Shown piece after piece: positions 48,354 to 58,959 of a stretch of DNA of 64,000 nucleotides. The DNA is from Rhodovastum atsumiense (GTDB lineage Bacteria > Pseudomonadota > Alphaproteobacteria > Acetobacterales > Acetobacteraceae). Location: assembly GCF_937425535.1 (NCBI RefSeq), contig NZ_OW485601.1, forward strand, positions 1,231,001-1,295,000, written 5' to 3'. The position numbers were made by a program, and so were the translations under genes. Position 1 is the stretch's first letter, and each line of letters starts with the position of its first letter. The notes under the pieces are model-generated. The model made no database searches, was not told where the DNA came from, and was given only the letters and a program-made list of their open reading frames with translations.

Positions 48354-50165
48354 ATGGAACATCAGACCCCACTCATCGCGACCATCGTCACCGCCCTTGT
48401 CGGGGCTGCCGCACTTGGCGTGATCGCGCAGCGGCTGCGGGTGTCGCCGATCGTGGGCTACCTGCTGGCCGGGCTTGCCATCGGCCCGTTCACCCCGGGC
48501 TACGTCGCCGATCTCGGCCTCGCCAACGAACTGTCCGAACTCGGCATCATTCTGCTGATGTTCGGCGTCGGGCTGCATTTCTCGCTCAAGGACCTGATTT
48601 CGGTGGGCGCCATCGCCGTGCCCGGCGCGGTTGTGCAGATCGCCTGCGCAACGGTGCTGGGCATGGGGCTGTCGGCCTGGCTGGGCTGGTCGCTCGCCGC
48701 GGGCTTCATCTTCGGCCTCGCGCTCTCGGTCGCCAGCACCGTGGTGCTGCTGCGCGCGCTGCAGGAGTACCGCATCCTCGACACCGGGCGCGGCCGCATC
48801 GCCGTCGGCTGGCTGATCGTCGAGGATATCGCCATGGTGCTGGCGCTGGTGCTGCTGCCGACCCTGCCCGGCCTGCTCGCGGGCGAGGCGCCGCGCACCA
48901 CCGGGCTGGCCGCCTGGATCGCCGGGGCCCTGGGCTCCGGCACCGCCGGCGTGGTGCTGATCACCCTGGGCAAGGTGGTGCTGTTCGCGGCGCTGATGCT
49001 GGTGGTCGGGCGCCGGCTGATCCCCGCTTTGCTGCACATGATCGCCCATACCGGCTCGCGCGAGCTGTTCCGGCTCGGCGTGCTGGCGATCGCGCTCGGC
49101 ATCGCCTTCGGCGCGGCGGCGCTGTTCGGGGTCTCCTTCGCGCTCGGGGCCTTCTTCGCCGGCATGGTGCTGAGCGAGTCCGAGCTCAGCCATCGCGCCG
49201 CCCAGGAATCGTTGCCGCTGCGCGACGCCTTCGCGGTGCTGTTCTTCGTCTCGGTCGGCATGCTGTTCGACCCGGCCATCCTGCTCAACCAGCCGGTCCC
49301 GCTGCTGGTCACCCTCGGCATCATCGTGCTGGGCAAGTCGCTCGCGGCGTACGCCATCGTCCGCTTGTTCGGCCATCCGCACGGCACCGCCCTGACCATC
49401 TCGGCGAGCCTCGCGCAGATCGGCGAGTTCTCGTTCATCCTGGCCGGGCTCGGCGTCGGGATCGGATTGCTGCCGCCGGAAGGGCGCGACCTGATCCTGG
49501 CCGCGGCCATTCTCTCGATCCTGATCAACCCGCTGGCCTTCGCCCTGGCCGAACGCCGCCGCGTGCCGGAAGCCCCGCGCCTGCCCGAGGCGCGGACCCA
49601 GGCCGAGCCGCGACGCCCGGCCACGGCGCCGGCCAGTGCCCTGCCCCCGACGCCGCCCACCGCACCGGAGATCGCCCCGGTCGGCCTGCGCGACCATGCG
49701 GCGGTGATCGGCTACGGGCGCGTCGGCCGCCTGGTCTGCGAAGCCTTCGCCAGGGCCGGAGTCGACGTGGTGGTGGTGGAATCCGAACCGGACGGGGCCG
49801 AGGCCGCACGCGCCGCCGGCCTGCGGGTGATCGTGGGCAATGCCGCCGATGCGCGGGTGCTGCAGGCGCTCGACCTCCCCACCGCCCGCGTACTTTGCGT
49901 TACCATCCCCGAAGCCTTCGAAGCCGGCCAGGCGGCCGAGCAGGCCCGCGCCATCCGCGCCGACCTGCTCATCCTCGCCCGCGCCCATTCGGATGCCGAG
50001 GTCGAGCACCTGACCTCCCATGGCGCCACCCACGCCATCATGGGTGAGCGGGAGATCGCCCGCGGCATGATCACCGCCGTGCTCCACCGCGGCGCGGTCA
50101 CTCCTCTGGCAGTTCCTCCGGCAGCGCCGGCACCAGTCCCGGCGGCAGCCGCGATCGCGTCGTAG
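48354..50165 (+). CDS. CPA2-family monovalent cation:proton antiporter (YbaL/Kef type)
   Basis: A 603-aa inner-membrane transporter. About twelve to thirteen membrane segments fill residues 5-400, with VSPIVGYLLAGLAIGPFTPG at the start, the helix ASTVVLLRALQ, and ILSILINPLAFALAERRR at the end of the channel part. A Pro/Ala-rich linker leads to a C-terminal TrkA-N (RCK) nucleotide-binding domain (HAAVIGYGRVGRLVCEAFA). It probably exchanges K+ or Na+ for protons. Start at 48354 with GGCGGAG upstream. Its last 68 nt overlap the 3' end of comEC, encoded on the other strand. Confidence 0.9.
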   Translation: MEHQTPLIATIVTALVGAAALGVIAQRLRVSPIVGYLLAGLAIGPFTPGYVADLGLANELSELGIILLMFGVGLHFSLKDLISVGAIAVPGAVVQIACATVLGMGLSAWLGWSLAAGFIFGLALSVASTVVLLRALQEYRILDTGRGRIAVGWLIVEDIAMVLALVLLPTLPGLLAGEAPRTTGLAAWIAGALGSGTAGVVLITLGKVVLFAALMLVVGRRLIPALLHMIAHTGSRELFRLGVLAIALGIAFGAAALFGVSFALGAFFAGMVLSESELSHRAAQESLPLRDAFAVLFFVSVGMLFDPAILLNQPVPLLVTLGIIVLGKSLAAYAIVRLFGHPHGTALTISASLAQIGEFSFILAGLGVGIGLLPPEGRDLILAAAILSILINPLAFALAERRRVPEAPRLPEARTQAEPRRPATAPASALPPTPPTAPEIAPVGLRDHAAVIGYGRVGRLVCEAFARAGVDVVVVESEPDGAEAARAAGLRVIVGNAADARVLQALDLPTARVLCVTIPEAFEAGQAAEQARAIRADLLILARAHSDAEVEHLTSHGATHAIMGEREIARGMITAVLHRGAVTPLAVPPAAPAPVPAAAAIAS

Positions 50166-52224
50166 GCCGCGGCATCCAGATCCGCTCGCCCCGGTACTGC
50201 CGGTCCGAGAGCACGCGCGCGCCGCCCGGATCGAGCCAGATGGCGTGGGCGCCCTCGCGCCAGACGGAGAAGCGGTCCACCACCGGGACACGGCAGCCGA
50301 GCCGCACCGGTTCGAGCGAGACCACCACGGCGGCGGCGCAGACCGTCGCCGGCGGTTCGCCACGCACCAGCACGGCTGCGGGCCCGTCCGGCCGGGCCCG
50401 CAGCCAGCAGGGGGCCAGCCCGCAGCCGAGCGGCCCGGCCAGCCGCGCCTGCCACAGCCCCTGCCATGCCTCCTGGGTGATGCGCGGGCCATTCCACGGC
50501 TGCACGAACATGCCGTCCTCGGCACGCAGCCCGATCATCCGCCCGTCGGCCGAAAGCAGCAGGTCCGGCGGGCGCTCGAAGGCCGGGGAGGCAAGGCCGA
50601 GCGCCACCGCCAGCCCCCCCGCCAGCCAGATCCGCGTCCGCCACAGCCCCATCCAGACCAGGCCGAAGGCAAACAGCGCGAGCCCCCAGGACGGCATGTG
50701 CGGCACGCGGATGGTGGCCCCCGGCCAGGCGGCCACGGCGCGCCCCACCCACAGCACCGCCTCCAGCCCCCAGCCCATCGGCACCAGCGCCAGTGCCTCG
50801 GCGCCGAAGGGCATCAGGAACAGGCCGGCCACCCCCAGCGGCATCACCACCATCTCGGTCAGCGGCACCGCGATCAGGTTCGCCGCCACCTGGTACACCT
50901 GCGCCTGTCCGAAATGGTAGGCGGCGAACGGTGCCGAGGCCGATCCCGCCAGCATCGAACTGGCCATCAGCCCGACGACATAGGCCAGGGCGCGGCGGCC
51001 CCGGCTGCCTTCGCCGCGCAGCCGCAGGAAGGCCGGCCGCAGCTTCTCGAAGCCCGCGATCAGCGCCAGCACCGCGGCGAAGCTCATCTGGAAGGAAGGC
51101 CCCATGACCTGGCTGGGCACGGCGAGCACCAGCAGCGCCATGGCGAAGCCGAGCCCCCGCAACGTGAGCGCGCGGCGCCCGACCAGCAGGCCCAGCGTGA
51201 CCAGGGCCGCCATGGCAAGGCAGCGCAGCACCGGCACCTGCACGCCGCTCAGCACGGTGTAGAAACCGGCCCCCGCGAGCGCGGCCAGCGCCGCCACCTG
51301 CTTGATCGGCCAGTGCAGCGCCACCCATTCCGACAGCGCCAGGCCAAGCCGCGCCACACCGAAGAAAATCGCCACCACGGTGGCGATGTGCAGGCCCGAG
51401 ATCGACAGGAGATGGAACAGCCCGGAATCACGGAAGGCGAGGCGATCCGCCTCGGTGATACCGCTCATGCTGCCGGTCAGCATGGCAACCGCGATCGGAC
51501 CGGGGCTGCCGGGCAAGGCGGCCATCAGGCGGGCGTTGATCGCCTCGCGCAAGGCTTCGATGCGGCCCGACACACCGGTGGCGCCCGGGCGGGAGAGCCG
51601 CACCATCGGCCCAAGGGCGTTGCCAAAGGCACCGAGGCCACTGAAAAAAGCGTCACGCTGCAGGTCCCAGCCCCCGGGATAGGCGGGAGCGGCCGGGCGC
51701 AGGAGCAGCGCCCGTACGCGCAGGCGGTCCCCCGCCTCGACCGGCCCGGTATCATCGGCGCGCAAACGCAGACGGACGGTTCGTGGGAACGCCACACCAT
51801 CGAGGGTCACCCCCTCCAGGGTCACCCGCCGGCCCTGCGGCAGCGGCTCGACCGCCTGGACGGTGCCTTCGGCCATGCTGGCACGGGTCGGCACGTCGGC
51901 GAGCGGCACGGCCCGCCAGGTGGCGAACTGCGCGGCGCCGAAGCCGAGGGCAGCGGCCAGGGCCGCGGCCCCCGCTGCGCGCGCATCCAGCGACCGCCGC
52001 CCGCCCCACAGCAGCGCGCCGCCACCGGCCAGCAGCGCCGGGGCGAGCCAGCGTGGCGGCTCGGCCCGCAGGCTGAAGAACGTCACCGCCCCCGCGAGCA
52101 TCAGCACCGGCAGCCACAGGGCGAACCGCCCGGACTCGGCCTCCGCCCAGGACGCGAGGCGCTGCCGCGCCGCGCCAAGCGCCTCATGCCAGGCCCGCGC
52201 GGTTGCGATGGCGACTCGTTGCAT
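50098..52224 (-). CDS. comEC: ComEC/Rec2 family competence protein
   Basis: A 708-aa polytopic membrane protein, the proposed inner-membrane DNA channel of natural transformation. The N-terminal DUF4131 region is followed by the competence domain ([22 protein letters not shown], the family signature). The C-terminal part lacks the HxHxD motif of the metallo-beta-lactamase domain found in full-length ComEC, and instead ends in a short domain with [17 protein letters not shown], as in other alphaproteobacteria. The ATG at 52224 is divergent from gltX. Its stop lies inside the antiporter gene. dprA is about 7 kb away. Confidence 0.9.
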   Translation of the reverse strand: MQRVAIATARAWHEALGAARQRLASWAEAESGRFALWLPVLMLAGAVTFFSLRAEPPRWLAPALLAGGGALLWGGRRSLDARAAGAAALAAALGFGAAQFATWRAVPLADVPTRASMAEGTVQAVEPLPQGRRVTLEGVTLDGVAFPRTVRLRLRADDTGPVEAGDRLRVRALLLRPAAPAYPGGWDLQRDAFFSGLGAFGNALGPMVRLSRPGATGVSGRIEALREAINARLMAALPGSPGPIAVAMLTGSMSGITEADRLAFRDSGLFHLLSISGLHIATVVAIFFGVARLGLALSEWVALHWPIKQVAALAALAGAGFYTVLSGVQVPVLRCLAMAALVTLGLLVGRRALTLRGLGFAMALLVLAVPSQVMGPSFQMSFAAVLALIAGFEKLRPAFLRLRGEGSRGRRALAYVVGLMASSMLAGSASAPFAAYHFGQAQVYQVAANLIAVPLTEMVVMPLGVAGLFLMPFGAEALALVPMGWGLEAVLWVGRAVAAWPGATIRVPHMPSWGLALFAFGLVWMGLWRTRIWLAGGLAVALGLASPAFERPPDLLLSADGRMIGLRAEDGMFVQPWNGPRITQEAWQGLWQARLAGPLGCGLAPCWLRARPDGPAAVLVRGEPPATVCAAAVVVSLEPVRLGCRVPVVDRFSVWREGAHAIWLDPGGARVLSDRQYRGERIWMPRPTTRSRLPPGLVPALPEELPEE

Positions 52225-52304
52225 GGCCGATACGCTACGCCGGCCCTGCTCTTCCCGTCATGCATCCCCATGCTAGAAGCGCCGCCTCAGCCGTGGATGC
52301 CGTC

Positions 52305-53699
52305 ATGACCGTCCGTACCCGCTTCGCCCCCTCGCCCACCGGCCTGCTGCACATCGGTGGTGCCCGCACCGCGCTGTTCAACTATCTGTACGCACGTCAC
52401 CATGGCGGCACCTTCCTGCTGCGCATCGAGGACACCGACCGCGAGCGCAGCACGCAGCAGGCGGTCGACGTGATCCTCGAAGGTCTGGCCTGGCTCGGCC
52501 TGGAGGCCGACGAGCCGCCGGTGTTCCAGTCCACCCGGCAGGCGCGCCACGCCGAGGTCGCGCAGGAATTGCTGGCGAAGGGCCGGGCCTATCGCTGCTA
52601 TCTCACCGCCGCCGAGCTGGAAGCCATGCGCGAGCAGGCCAAGGCCGAGGGCCGCGGCCGCATCGTCAGCCCCTGGCGTGACCGCGACCCCGCCGAGGCC
52701 CCGCCGGGCGCCCCCTTCGCCATCCGCCTGCGCGCGCCCCGCGAAGGCGAGACCGTGGTGCACGACCTGGTGCAGGGCGAGGTGCGGGTCGCCAATGCCG
52801 AGCTCGATGACATGATCATCCTGCGCAGCGACGGCACGCCGACCTACCAGCACGCGGTGGTGGTGGACGACCATGACATGGGCATCACCCATGTCATCCG
52901 CGGCGACGACCACCTGACCAACACCTTCCGCCAGGCGCAGATCTATGACGCGATGGGCTGGGAGCGGCCGCGCTTCGGCCATGTACCGCTGATCCACGGC
53001 GCCGATGGCGCCAAGCTGTCGAAGCGGCACGGCGCGCAGTCGGTCACCGAATTCCGCGAGATGGGCTACCTGCCGGAAGCGCTGTGCAACTACCTGCTGC
53101 GGCTCGGCTGGGGGCATGGCGACGTGGAGATCGTCTCCCGCGAGGACGCCATCCGGCTGTTCGACATCGACGGCGTCGGCCGCGCGGCGAGCCGGATGGA
53201 CTATGCCAAGCTGCAGCATGTGAACGGGGTCTGGATCCGCGCCGCGGCGGATGAGCGGCTGACCGCCGAGGTGCTGCGGCTGCTCGCCCGGCGCACCGAC
53301 CTCGCGCTGGGCACCGATGCCGCGCACCGGGTTGCCGCCCTGATGCCGCATCTGAAGGAACGGGCGCGCACGTTGGTCGAGCTGGCCGATGCCGCCGCCT
53401 TCCTCGCCCGCCCCTTGCCGCTGCCGCTGGAGCCGAAGGCGGCCGCCCTGCTCTCGGCCGAGAACCGCCTGATGCTGCGCGAGGTCGGCGCCGCCCTCGC
53501 CGACACCGATTTCTCAACCGCCGCGATCGACGCGGCGCTGCGCGCCTATGCCGAGCGCAGCGGGCGCAAGCTCGGCGCGGTGGCGCAGCCGCTGCGCGCG
53601 GCACTGACCGGCAGCACCGTCAGCCCGGGGATCGACGCGGTGCTGACCGCCCTCGGCCGCGAGGAAGCGCTGGCGCGGATCGCCGCCGCCGCGGCCTGA
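52305..53699 (+). CDS. gltX: Glutamyl-tRNA synthetase
   Basis: A 464-aa class I synthetase charging tRNA with glutamate. It has the HIGH-type motif in [16 protein letters not shown] (HIGG), the GoHead helix [11 protein letters not shown] and the KMSKS-type loop [11 protein letters not shown]. The C-terminal anticodon-binding half is helical. Alphaproteobacteria usually carry two GltX copies, one favouring tRNA-Gln; which this is cannot be told here. The ATG at 52305 is preferred over upstream in-frame starts because homology begins [14 protein letters not shown] strong terminator follows. Confidence 0.95.
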   Translation: MTVRTRFAPSPTGLLHIGGARTALFNYLYARHHGGTFLLRIEDTDRERSTQQAVDVILEGLAWLGLEADEPPVFQSTRQARHAEVAQELLAKGRAYRCYLTAAELEAMREQAKAEGRGRIVSPWRDRDPAEAPPGAPFAIRLRAPREGETVVHDLVQGEVRVANAELDDMIILRSDGTPTYQHAVVVDDHDMGITHVIRGDDHLTNTFRQAQIYDAMGWERPRFGHVPLIHGADGAKLSKRHGAQSVTEFREMGYLPEALCNYLLRLGWGHGDVEIVSREDAIRLFDIDGVGRAASRMDYAKLQHVNGVWIRAAADERLTAEVLRLLARRTDLALGTDAAHRVAALMPHLKERARTLVELADAAAFLARPLPLPLEPKAAALLSAENRLMLREVGAALADTDFSTAAIDAALRAYAERSGRKLGAVAQPLRAALTGSTVSPGIDAVLTALGREEALARIAAAAA

Positions 53700-53724
53700 T
53701 CCCTCGCTTTTTCATCGCCGCCTG

Positions 53725-53767
53725 ATCGCCCGACACGTCTACCGACGTGTCGGGCGATGTCGTTTTT
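53725..53767 (+). terminator. Rho-independent terminator of gltX
   Basis: A 15-bp perfect stem (53725-53739 with 53744-53758), a 4-nt loop, then GTCG and five T's. It lies 26 nt past the gltX stop and is the strongest intrinsic terminator in the window. Confidence 0.92.
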
Positions 53768-53814
53768 AACAAAAACGCATTGCGCCGGTAGAAAACACGA
53801 CGCATTCGCCTCAA

Positions 53815-53985
53815 CCTGTATTTCAGTTCAAATTCTTATTTAAATTCCAAAATAAAACTTTAAGCAAAACTCTCGCATTTTCTTGATCACCTTACCGGTT
53901 CTTGGAGGTGATTAACGGTTCATATTTTGGGATCAATCTGCCAGCATTTGTCTGTCGAGCATTTCTATCTTTAGGAGATACCACG
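53815..53985 (+). promoter_or_regulatory. AT-rich leader of the surface-protein gene
   Basis: This 170-nt stretch is strongly AT-rich in an otherwise very GC-rich window. A possible promoter is CTTGGA (53901-53906) and TATTTT (53923-53928) with a 16-nt spacer. A clear AGGAG ribosome site stands just before the start at 53986. The box choice is tentative. Confidence 0.4.
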
Positions 53986-54900
53986 ATGCCCGTACAGCCC
54001 CGCACCGGCGGCCAGACCGCACTCACCACGGCGATGGCCCACACCACGGCACAAACACGCCCGGATGGCACGCTGGTGGTGTCCAGTGGCACCGTGACCT
54101 TCCGCAACACCACGCTGTCCGGCACCACGGTGCAGCTCGTCGGCACGGAGACGGCGCCGCCCACGCTCGCTATCTCCGGCGTGACCCTGGCGCGCAACAC
54201 CAGCGTCGGCGCCACCAACTACAGCTACGTGCCGACCCAGTACGTGTTCGCCGGCACCCTCCGGGCGAGCGGGCAGAACACCAATCTCGGCACCATCCGC
54301 GCCGACAGCACGGATTTCCAGCGCGCTGGCCAGTTGCGCATCGACATTGCCGCGGCTGGCGGGCAGTTCACCAATCGCGGCACCATCACCAGCGGCCGGA
54401 TGGGCGACATCACCGTCCACGCCGCCGCTACGGGCGCGCGGCTGGCCAATAACGGGGTCATCGATGTCGGCGGCCATGCGACCATCGACGCCTCCGTCAT
54501 CGGCACCGGCACCATCCGCTTCCAGCAGGCCACCCCGCTGCACGGCTTCGTCGCCACCCCCAACCTGACCACGACGGGCGCGGTCGGCAGCGGGCAGACC
54601 ATCCGCTTCCTCGGCGGCGACGACCTGCGGATCGGCAACCTGCGGGACTTCCACGGCCTGATCAGCGGCTTCTCCGCCACCTCGGTGTTCCACGCGCAGG
54701 ATCACATCGACCTGCTCGGCCACAACATCACCGCGGCCCGCTTCGCCAACGGCGTGCTGACCCTGACCGAGAACGGCGCCACCGCCGGGCGGCTGCGCTT
54801 CGCCGGCAGCTACGCCGCCGACGCCTTCCAACTGACGCACAGCCAACTGAGCACCGGCACCAGCCTGGTCGACGCCACCACGATTACCCTGCGCGCATAA
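53986..54900 (+). CDS. Beta-repeat surface or secreted protein
   Basis: A 304-aa protein rich in Thr, Gly, Ala and Asn with few charges and no cysteine, made of repeated short beta-strand units (for example GTVTFRNTTLSGTTVQLVG, TNRGTITSGRMGDITVHA). It has no classical signal peptide. The C-terminal part (GLISGFSATSVFHAQDHIDL, LTLTENGATAGRLRFAGSYA) resembles the end regions of large autotransporter-like or type I secreted proteins of Acetobacteraceae. I infer an extracellular beta-solenoid exported by a non-Sec route. The ATG at 53986 has AGGAG. Nothing in the neighbourhood supplies a secretion system. Confidence 0.7.
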   Translation: MPVQPRTGGQTALTTAMAHTTAQTRPDGTLVVSSGTVTFRNTTLSGTTVQLVGTETAPPTLAISGVTLARNTSVGATNYSYVPTQYVFAGTLRASGQNTNLGTIRADSTDFQRAGQLRIDIAAAGGQFTNRGTITSGRMGDITVHAAATGARLANNGVIDVGGHATIDASVIGTGTIRFQQATPLHGFVATPNLTTTGAVGSGQTIRFLGGDDLRIGNLRDFHGLISGFSATSVFHAQDHIDLLGHNITAARFANGVLTLTENGATAGRLRFAGSYAADAFQLTHSQLSTGTSLVDATTITLRA

Positions 54901-55036
54901 GCGCACCAGGCGGGGCGCTGCGCCCTGCCGCCCCGGCATGGCGGGCCATCCCCGTCATTCCCCGCATCCGCAGGCGCTGGCATCCACGCAAACTCGCCTG
55001 TAACGTCCGGCGCCGAACGTCGCCGGGATTCCTGCC

Positions 55037-55972
55037 TTGCTTCCCCCCATCCCCCACCTGCTGCAAATCGAGGGCCTGCATCCGCCCCAGATCGGCGCCA
55101 TGCTGGATCTCGCCGAGAGCTACGTGCTGCTCAACCGCTCCGGCAAGACCCAGCGGGACCTGCTGCGTGGCCGCACCCTGATCAACCTGTTCTTCGAGGA
55201 TTCGACGCGCACGCGCACGAGCTTCGAACTGGCCGGGAAGCGACTCGGCGCCGACGTGATCAACATGTCGGTCTCGACCAGCAGCGTGAACAAGGGCGAG
55301 ACGCTGCTGGACACCGCCGCCACGCTGAACGCCATGCATTGCGACCTGCTGGTGGTGCGCCACGACCAGTCCGGCGCGCCGGCGCTGCTGGCGCAGAAGG
55401 TGGACGCCGCGGTCATCAATGCCGGCGACGGCACGCACGAGCACCCGACCCAGGCGCTGCTGGACGCGCTGACCATCCGCCGGCGCAAGGGGCGGCTGGA
55501 AAGCCTGACCGTCGCCATCTGCGGCGACGTGCTGCACAGCCGGGTGGCGCGGTCGAACATCCACCTGCTCACCACCATGGGCAGCCGGGTACGGCTGATC
55601 GGCCCGCCGACGCTGCTGCCGGCCGAGGTCGAGCGACTCGGCGTGACCGTCTTCCACGACATGAAGGCGGGGCTGGATGGCGCCGACATCGTCATGATGC
55701 TGCGCCTGCAGCGCGAGCGCATGGCGCGCGGCCTGGTGCCGAGCGCGCGCGAGTATTTCCGCTTCTGGGGCATCGACGCCGCCAAGCTCGCCTGGGCCAA
55801 GCCGGACGCGCTGGTCATGCATCCCGGCCCGATGAACCGGGGCGTGGAAATCGACAGCGAGGTCGCCGACGACCCGCACCGCAGCGTCATCAAGGAACAG
55901 GTGGAAATGGGGGTCGCCGTCCGCATGGCGGTGCTGGACACCCTCTCCCGCCGGGCGGCACGCAATGACTGA
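55037..55972 (+). CDS. pyrB: Aspartate carbamoyltransferase catalytic subunit
   Basis: A 311-aa enzyme of pyrimidine synthesis joining carbamoyl phosphate and aspartate. The carbamoyl phosphate site [33 protein letters not shown], and [13 protein letters not shown] are all visible. The start is a TTG at 55037 placed by homology; its ribosome site is weak, so low expression or a nearby alternative start is possible. No regulatory subunit (pyrI) is present. The stop overlaps the pyrC ATG by 8 nt. Confidence 0.94.
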   Translation: MLPPIPHLLQIEGLHPPQIGAMLDLAESYVLLNRSGKTQRDLLRGRTLINLFFEDSTRTRTSFELAGKRLGADVINMSVSTSSVNKGETLLDTAATLNAMHCDLLVVRHDQSGAPALLAQKVDAAVINAGDGTHEHPTQALLDALTIRRRKGRLESLTVAICGDVLHSRVARSNIHLLTTMGSRVRLIGPPTLLPAEVERLGVTVFHDMKAGLDGADIVMMLRLQRERMARGLVPSAREYFRFWGIDAAKLAWAKPDALVMHPGPMNRGVEIDSEVADDPHRSVIKEQVEMGVAVRMAVLDTLSRRAARND

Positions 55973-57248
55973 CACGCTCATCACCGGCGTCCGCCTGCTC
56001 GATCCCGCTGCCGGGCTCGACCAGGCCGGCGAATTGCTGATCCGCGACGGGCTGATCGCCGATCTCGGCACCGGGCTCGGCCGGCCCGACGGCGTCACCG
56101 TGATCGAGGGCGACGGGGCGGTGCTCTGCCCCGGCCTGGTCGACATGCGCGCCGCCCTCGGCGAGCCGGGCTTCGAATACCGCGAGACCATCGCCTCGGC
56201 CGCCGAGGCGGCGGCGGCGGGCGGCATCACCACGCTCGCGGCCCTGCCCGACACCCAGCCGGCGATCGACGACCCGGCGCTGGTCCATCTGCTGCTGGCC
56301 CGCGGCGCCGCCACCGGCAGCCTGACCATCCTGCCCTACGGGGCCGTGACCAAGGGCTGTCGCGGCGAGGAAATGGCCGAGCTCGGCCTGCTGCACGAGG
56401 CCGGGGCGATCGCCTTCACCGACGGCGCCCGCGCCATCGGCGGCGCCCGGCAGATGGCGCTGGCGCTGACCTACGCGCGCGGCTTCGGCGCGATGATCGT
56501 GCAGCACCCGGAAGAGCCCTCGCTCGCCGCCGGCGGCGCCGCCACGCGCGGGGAACTGGCGACCCGGCTCGGCCTGCCGGCGATCCCGGCCGAGGCCGAG
56601 GCGATCATGGTGGCGCGCGACATCCGGCTTGCGCGCATGACCGGGGGCGCGGTGCATTTCGCCCATGTCTCGACCGCCGAGGCGCTGGCGCTGATCCGCC
56701 GGGCCAAGGACGAGGGGCTGCGCGTCACCTGCGATACCGCCCCGCCCTATTTCGACCTGAACGAAGGGGCGATCGGCAATTTCCGCAGCTATGCCAAGCT
56801 CTCGCCGCCGCTGCGGGCGGAGGCCGACCGGCGGGCAGTGGTGGCGGCGTTGGCCGATGGCACCATCGACGCGATCGCCTCCGACCACCAGCCGCGCGAC
56901 GCCGACGACAAGCGCCTGCCCTTCGCCCAGGCCTCCGCCGGCGGCGCGGGGCTGGTGACGCTGCTGGCGGTGACGCTGGCCCAGGTGCATGGCGGGGCGC
57001 TGGGGCTCGCCGAGGCGGTCGCGCTGCTCACCGTCGGGCCGGCGCGCCTGCTCGGGGTCGGCGCCGGCACGCTGGCCAAGGGCGCGGCGGCGGATCTCTG
57101 CCTGTTCCATCCCGAGCATGTCTGGCGGGTCCAGGCCGGCGCCCTGCCCGGCAAGGCGCAGAACACGCCCTTCGACAACCGCGCGCTGGAAGGGCAGGTG
57201 ATCGGAACCTGGAAAGCGGGACGCCGCGTGTTCGGAGCCACCGCGTGA
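55965..57248 (+). CDS. pyrC: Dihydroorotase-like protein lacking the HxH metal site (PyrC')
   Basis: A 427-aa amidohydrolase of the dihydroorotase family. The usual N-terminal metal motif DLHVHLREPG is replaced: residues 60-69 read [10 protein letters not shown], so both His of HxH (positions 62 and 64) and the following Arg are gone. Other ligands partly remain (FAHVST, SDHQPR). Such degenerate dihydroorotases are known partners of PyrB that stabilise the transcarbamoylase, with a separate active enzyme elsewhere. It is fully coupled to pyrB (8-nt overlap) and the next gene (GTGA). A structural rather than catalytic role is therefore likely. Confidence 0.88.
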   Translation: MTDTLITGVRLLDPAAGLDQAGELLIRDGLIADLGTGLGRPDGVTVIEGDGAVLCPGLVDMRAALGEPGFEYRETIASAAEAAAAGGITTLAALPDTQPAIDDPALVHLLLARGAATGSLTILPYGAVTKGCRGEEMAELGLLHEAGAIAFTDGARAIGGARQMALALTYARGFGAMIVQHPEEPSLAAGGAATRGELATRLGLPAIPAEAEAIMVARDIRLARMTGGAVHFAHVSTAEALALIRRAKDEGLRVTCDTAPPYFDLNEGAIGNFRSYAKLSPPLRAEADRRAVVAALADGTIDAIASDHQPRDADDKRLPFAQASAGGAGLVTLLAVTLAQVHGGALGLAEAVALLTVGPARLLGVGAGTLAKGAAADLCLFHPEHVWRVQAGALPGKAQNTPFDNRALEGQVIGTWKAGRRVFGATA

Positions 57249-58363
57249 CCCCCAGTCCGGACCATACGGCGAGCCATGGCCCCGGCACCGCCGTGGTGCT
57301 GGCCCGCCGCATCGCCCTGTTCGCGCTGGTGGCCGTGGCGCTGTCGCCGTTCTACTTCGTGATCTTCCGCCTGATGGCGTTCGGCACCGTCCCCCGCGAC
57401 GACTATGCGCCGTTCCTGCTGGCGCTGCTGGGCGAGCCGGGCGGCGCCATGCCGGAATCCCCCTATGGCTACCGCCTGCTCTCCGTGCTGGTGGCGGCGC
57501 CGTTCTATTACCTGTTGCCCAGCCTGCCGCTGACCAACCTGCCCCCCGACCTGCCGCTGCCGAGCCTGCGGGCGACCGAGGCCCTGGCCTTCGTTTCCTA
57601 CCTGGCAATGATCCTGGCCGGATTCGTCGCCTTCGCCACGGCGCGCACGCGCGAGGGATTGCCGCCGGCGACGGCGGCGCTGGCCGGCCTGCTGCTGTTC
57701 GTCCTGTGCTGGTACAGCCAGTTCTTCGCGCTCGACCCGCTGGCCATCCTGGTCATCGCCCTGCTGCTGTGGCTGCTGCCACGTCCGGGCTGGTTCGCGG
57801 CGGTGATGTTGCTGGCCCCTCTGACCAATGAAAAAATCATCATCGTATTCGCTGTTTGGTTGAGCCTGCGTTGCATCGTCTCCGCCAGCGAACGACAGCG
57901 CCTGGGCCGGGCCTGGCTGGCAACGCTGCTGGCAGGCGGCCTCTATCTGGCCATGGTCATGCTGGTGCATCTGCCAGGCAACGAGTATCAGCTTGATACG
58001 GCAGGATATTTCGCCACGATACGGACCAATCTCGCTGCCTGGGCCAGCGGGCGCGGCCTGGTGCTCAATGTGCTGCCGCTGCTGGTGCTGGCCGGGCTGG
58101 CGCTGCTCGGCCATCGCTTCCCGGGAGCCCCAGGCCACCGACGCCGCATCGTGGCCGCGGACCTGATGGTCATCCCGGCCCTGGTCGTGGTCGCGTTGGT
58201 GCTGACCCAGTTCTTCCAGGTCGGCCGGATCGTCATGCATGCCGCCCCTCTCTTCGTCGGCCCGGCCGCAACCGTGATCGCCGCCCGCCTGGGCTCGGCC
58301 CGCGAGCCGGAAGCCGGCGCGGCCTTCGGCCTGGCCCGATCATCAGGAACGGCTCCGCTATGA
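57245..58363 (+). CDS. Polytopic membrane protein of unknown function
   Basis: A 372-aa inner-membrane protein with eight to ten hydrophobic helices (for example [37 protein letters not shown]) and short loops containing YGYRLL and [16 protein letters not shown]. The layout resembles GT-C type glycosyltransferase or DUF2029-like proteins, but no catalytic motif is clear. Its GTG start overlaps the pyrC stop and its stop overlaps the plsY ATG, so it is translated within the conserved pyrB-pyrC-plsY-dprA series, where most relatives have no gene. Confidence 0.7.
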   Translation: MTPSPDHTASHGPGTAVVLARRIALFALVAVALSPFYFVIFRLMAFGTVPRDDYAPFLLALLGEPGGAMPESPYGYRLLSVLVAAPFYYLLPSLPLTNLPPDLPLPSLRATEALAFVSYLAMILAGFVAFATARTREGLPPATAALAGLLLFVLCWYSQFFALDPLAILVIALLLWLLPRPGWFAAVMLLAPLTNEKIIIVFAVWLSLRCIVSASERQRLGRAWLATLLAGGLYLAMVMLVHLPGNEYQLDTAGYFATIRTNLAAWASGRGLVLNVLPLLVLAGLALLGHRFPGAPGHRRRIVAADLMVIPALVVVALVLTQFFQVGRIVMHAAPLFVGPAATVIAARLGSAREPEAGAAFGLARSSGTAPL

Positions 58364-58950
58364 TCATGCTCCTTCCCGTCGCGGCCCTGGGTTACCTGCT
58401 GGGGTCCATCCCGTTCGGCCTGGTGCTGACCAGCACAGCCGGGCTTGGCGACATCCGTGCCATCGGCTCGGGCAATATCGGCGCCACCAACGTGCTGCGT
58501 ACCGGCCGCAAGGGCCTGGCCGCGGCGACGCTGGCGCTGGATGCCTTCAAAGGCGCCGTGGCCGTGCTGGCCGGGGGCGCGCTCGCCGGCGAGGCGGGGA
58601 TCCTGGTCGCGGGGCTGGCCGCCGTGCTCGGGCACCTGTTCCCGGTCTGGCTGAAGTTCAAGGGCGGCAAGGGGGTCGCCACCGGCGCGGGCGTGCTGCT
58701 GGCCGCGGCGCCGGTAGCGGGGCTCGGGGCCGTGCTGGTCTGGGCCGGCACCGCCTTCGCCACCCGCATCTCCTCGGCCGGCGCGCTCGCCGCCTGCGCC
58801 GCCGCCCCGGTGATCGGCCTGCTCGCCGGCGACCCCTGGCCGGTCGAACTGCTGGTGCTCGCCAGTTCCGGCCTGATCATCGCCCGCCACCACGCCAATA
58901 TCCGCCGCCTGCTCGCCGGCACCGAGCCGCGGATCGGCCAGGGCAAGTAG
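58360..58950 (+). CDS. plsY: Glycerol-3-phosphate acyltransferase PlsY
   Basis: A 196-aa membrane enzyme that acylates glycerol 3-phosphate from acyl phosphate, the first step in phospholipid synthesis. Diagnostic motifs: [32 protein letters not shown], and [20 protein letters not shown]. Five membrane helices are expected. ATGA overlap with the preceding gene; dprA starts 9 nt after its stop. Confidence 0.95.
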   Translation: MIMLLPVAALGYLLGSIPFGLVLTSTAGLGDIRAIGSGNIGATNVLRTGRKGLAAATLALDAFKGAVAVLAGGALAGEAGILVAGLAAVLGHLFPVWLKFKGGKGVATGAGVLLAAAPVAGLGAVLVWAGTAFATRISSAGALAACAAAPVIGLLAGDPWPVELLVLASSGLIIARHHANIRRLLAGTEPRIGQGK

Positions 58951-58959
58951 GCCCCTGGC

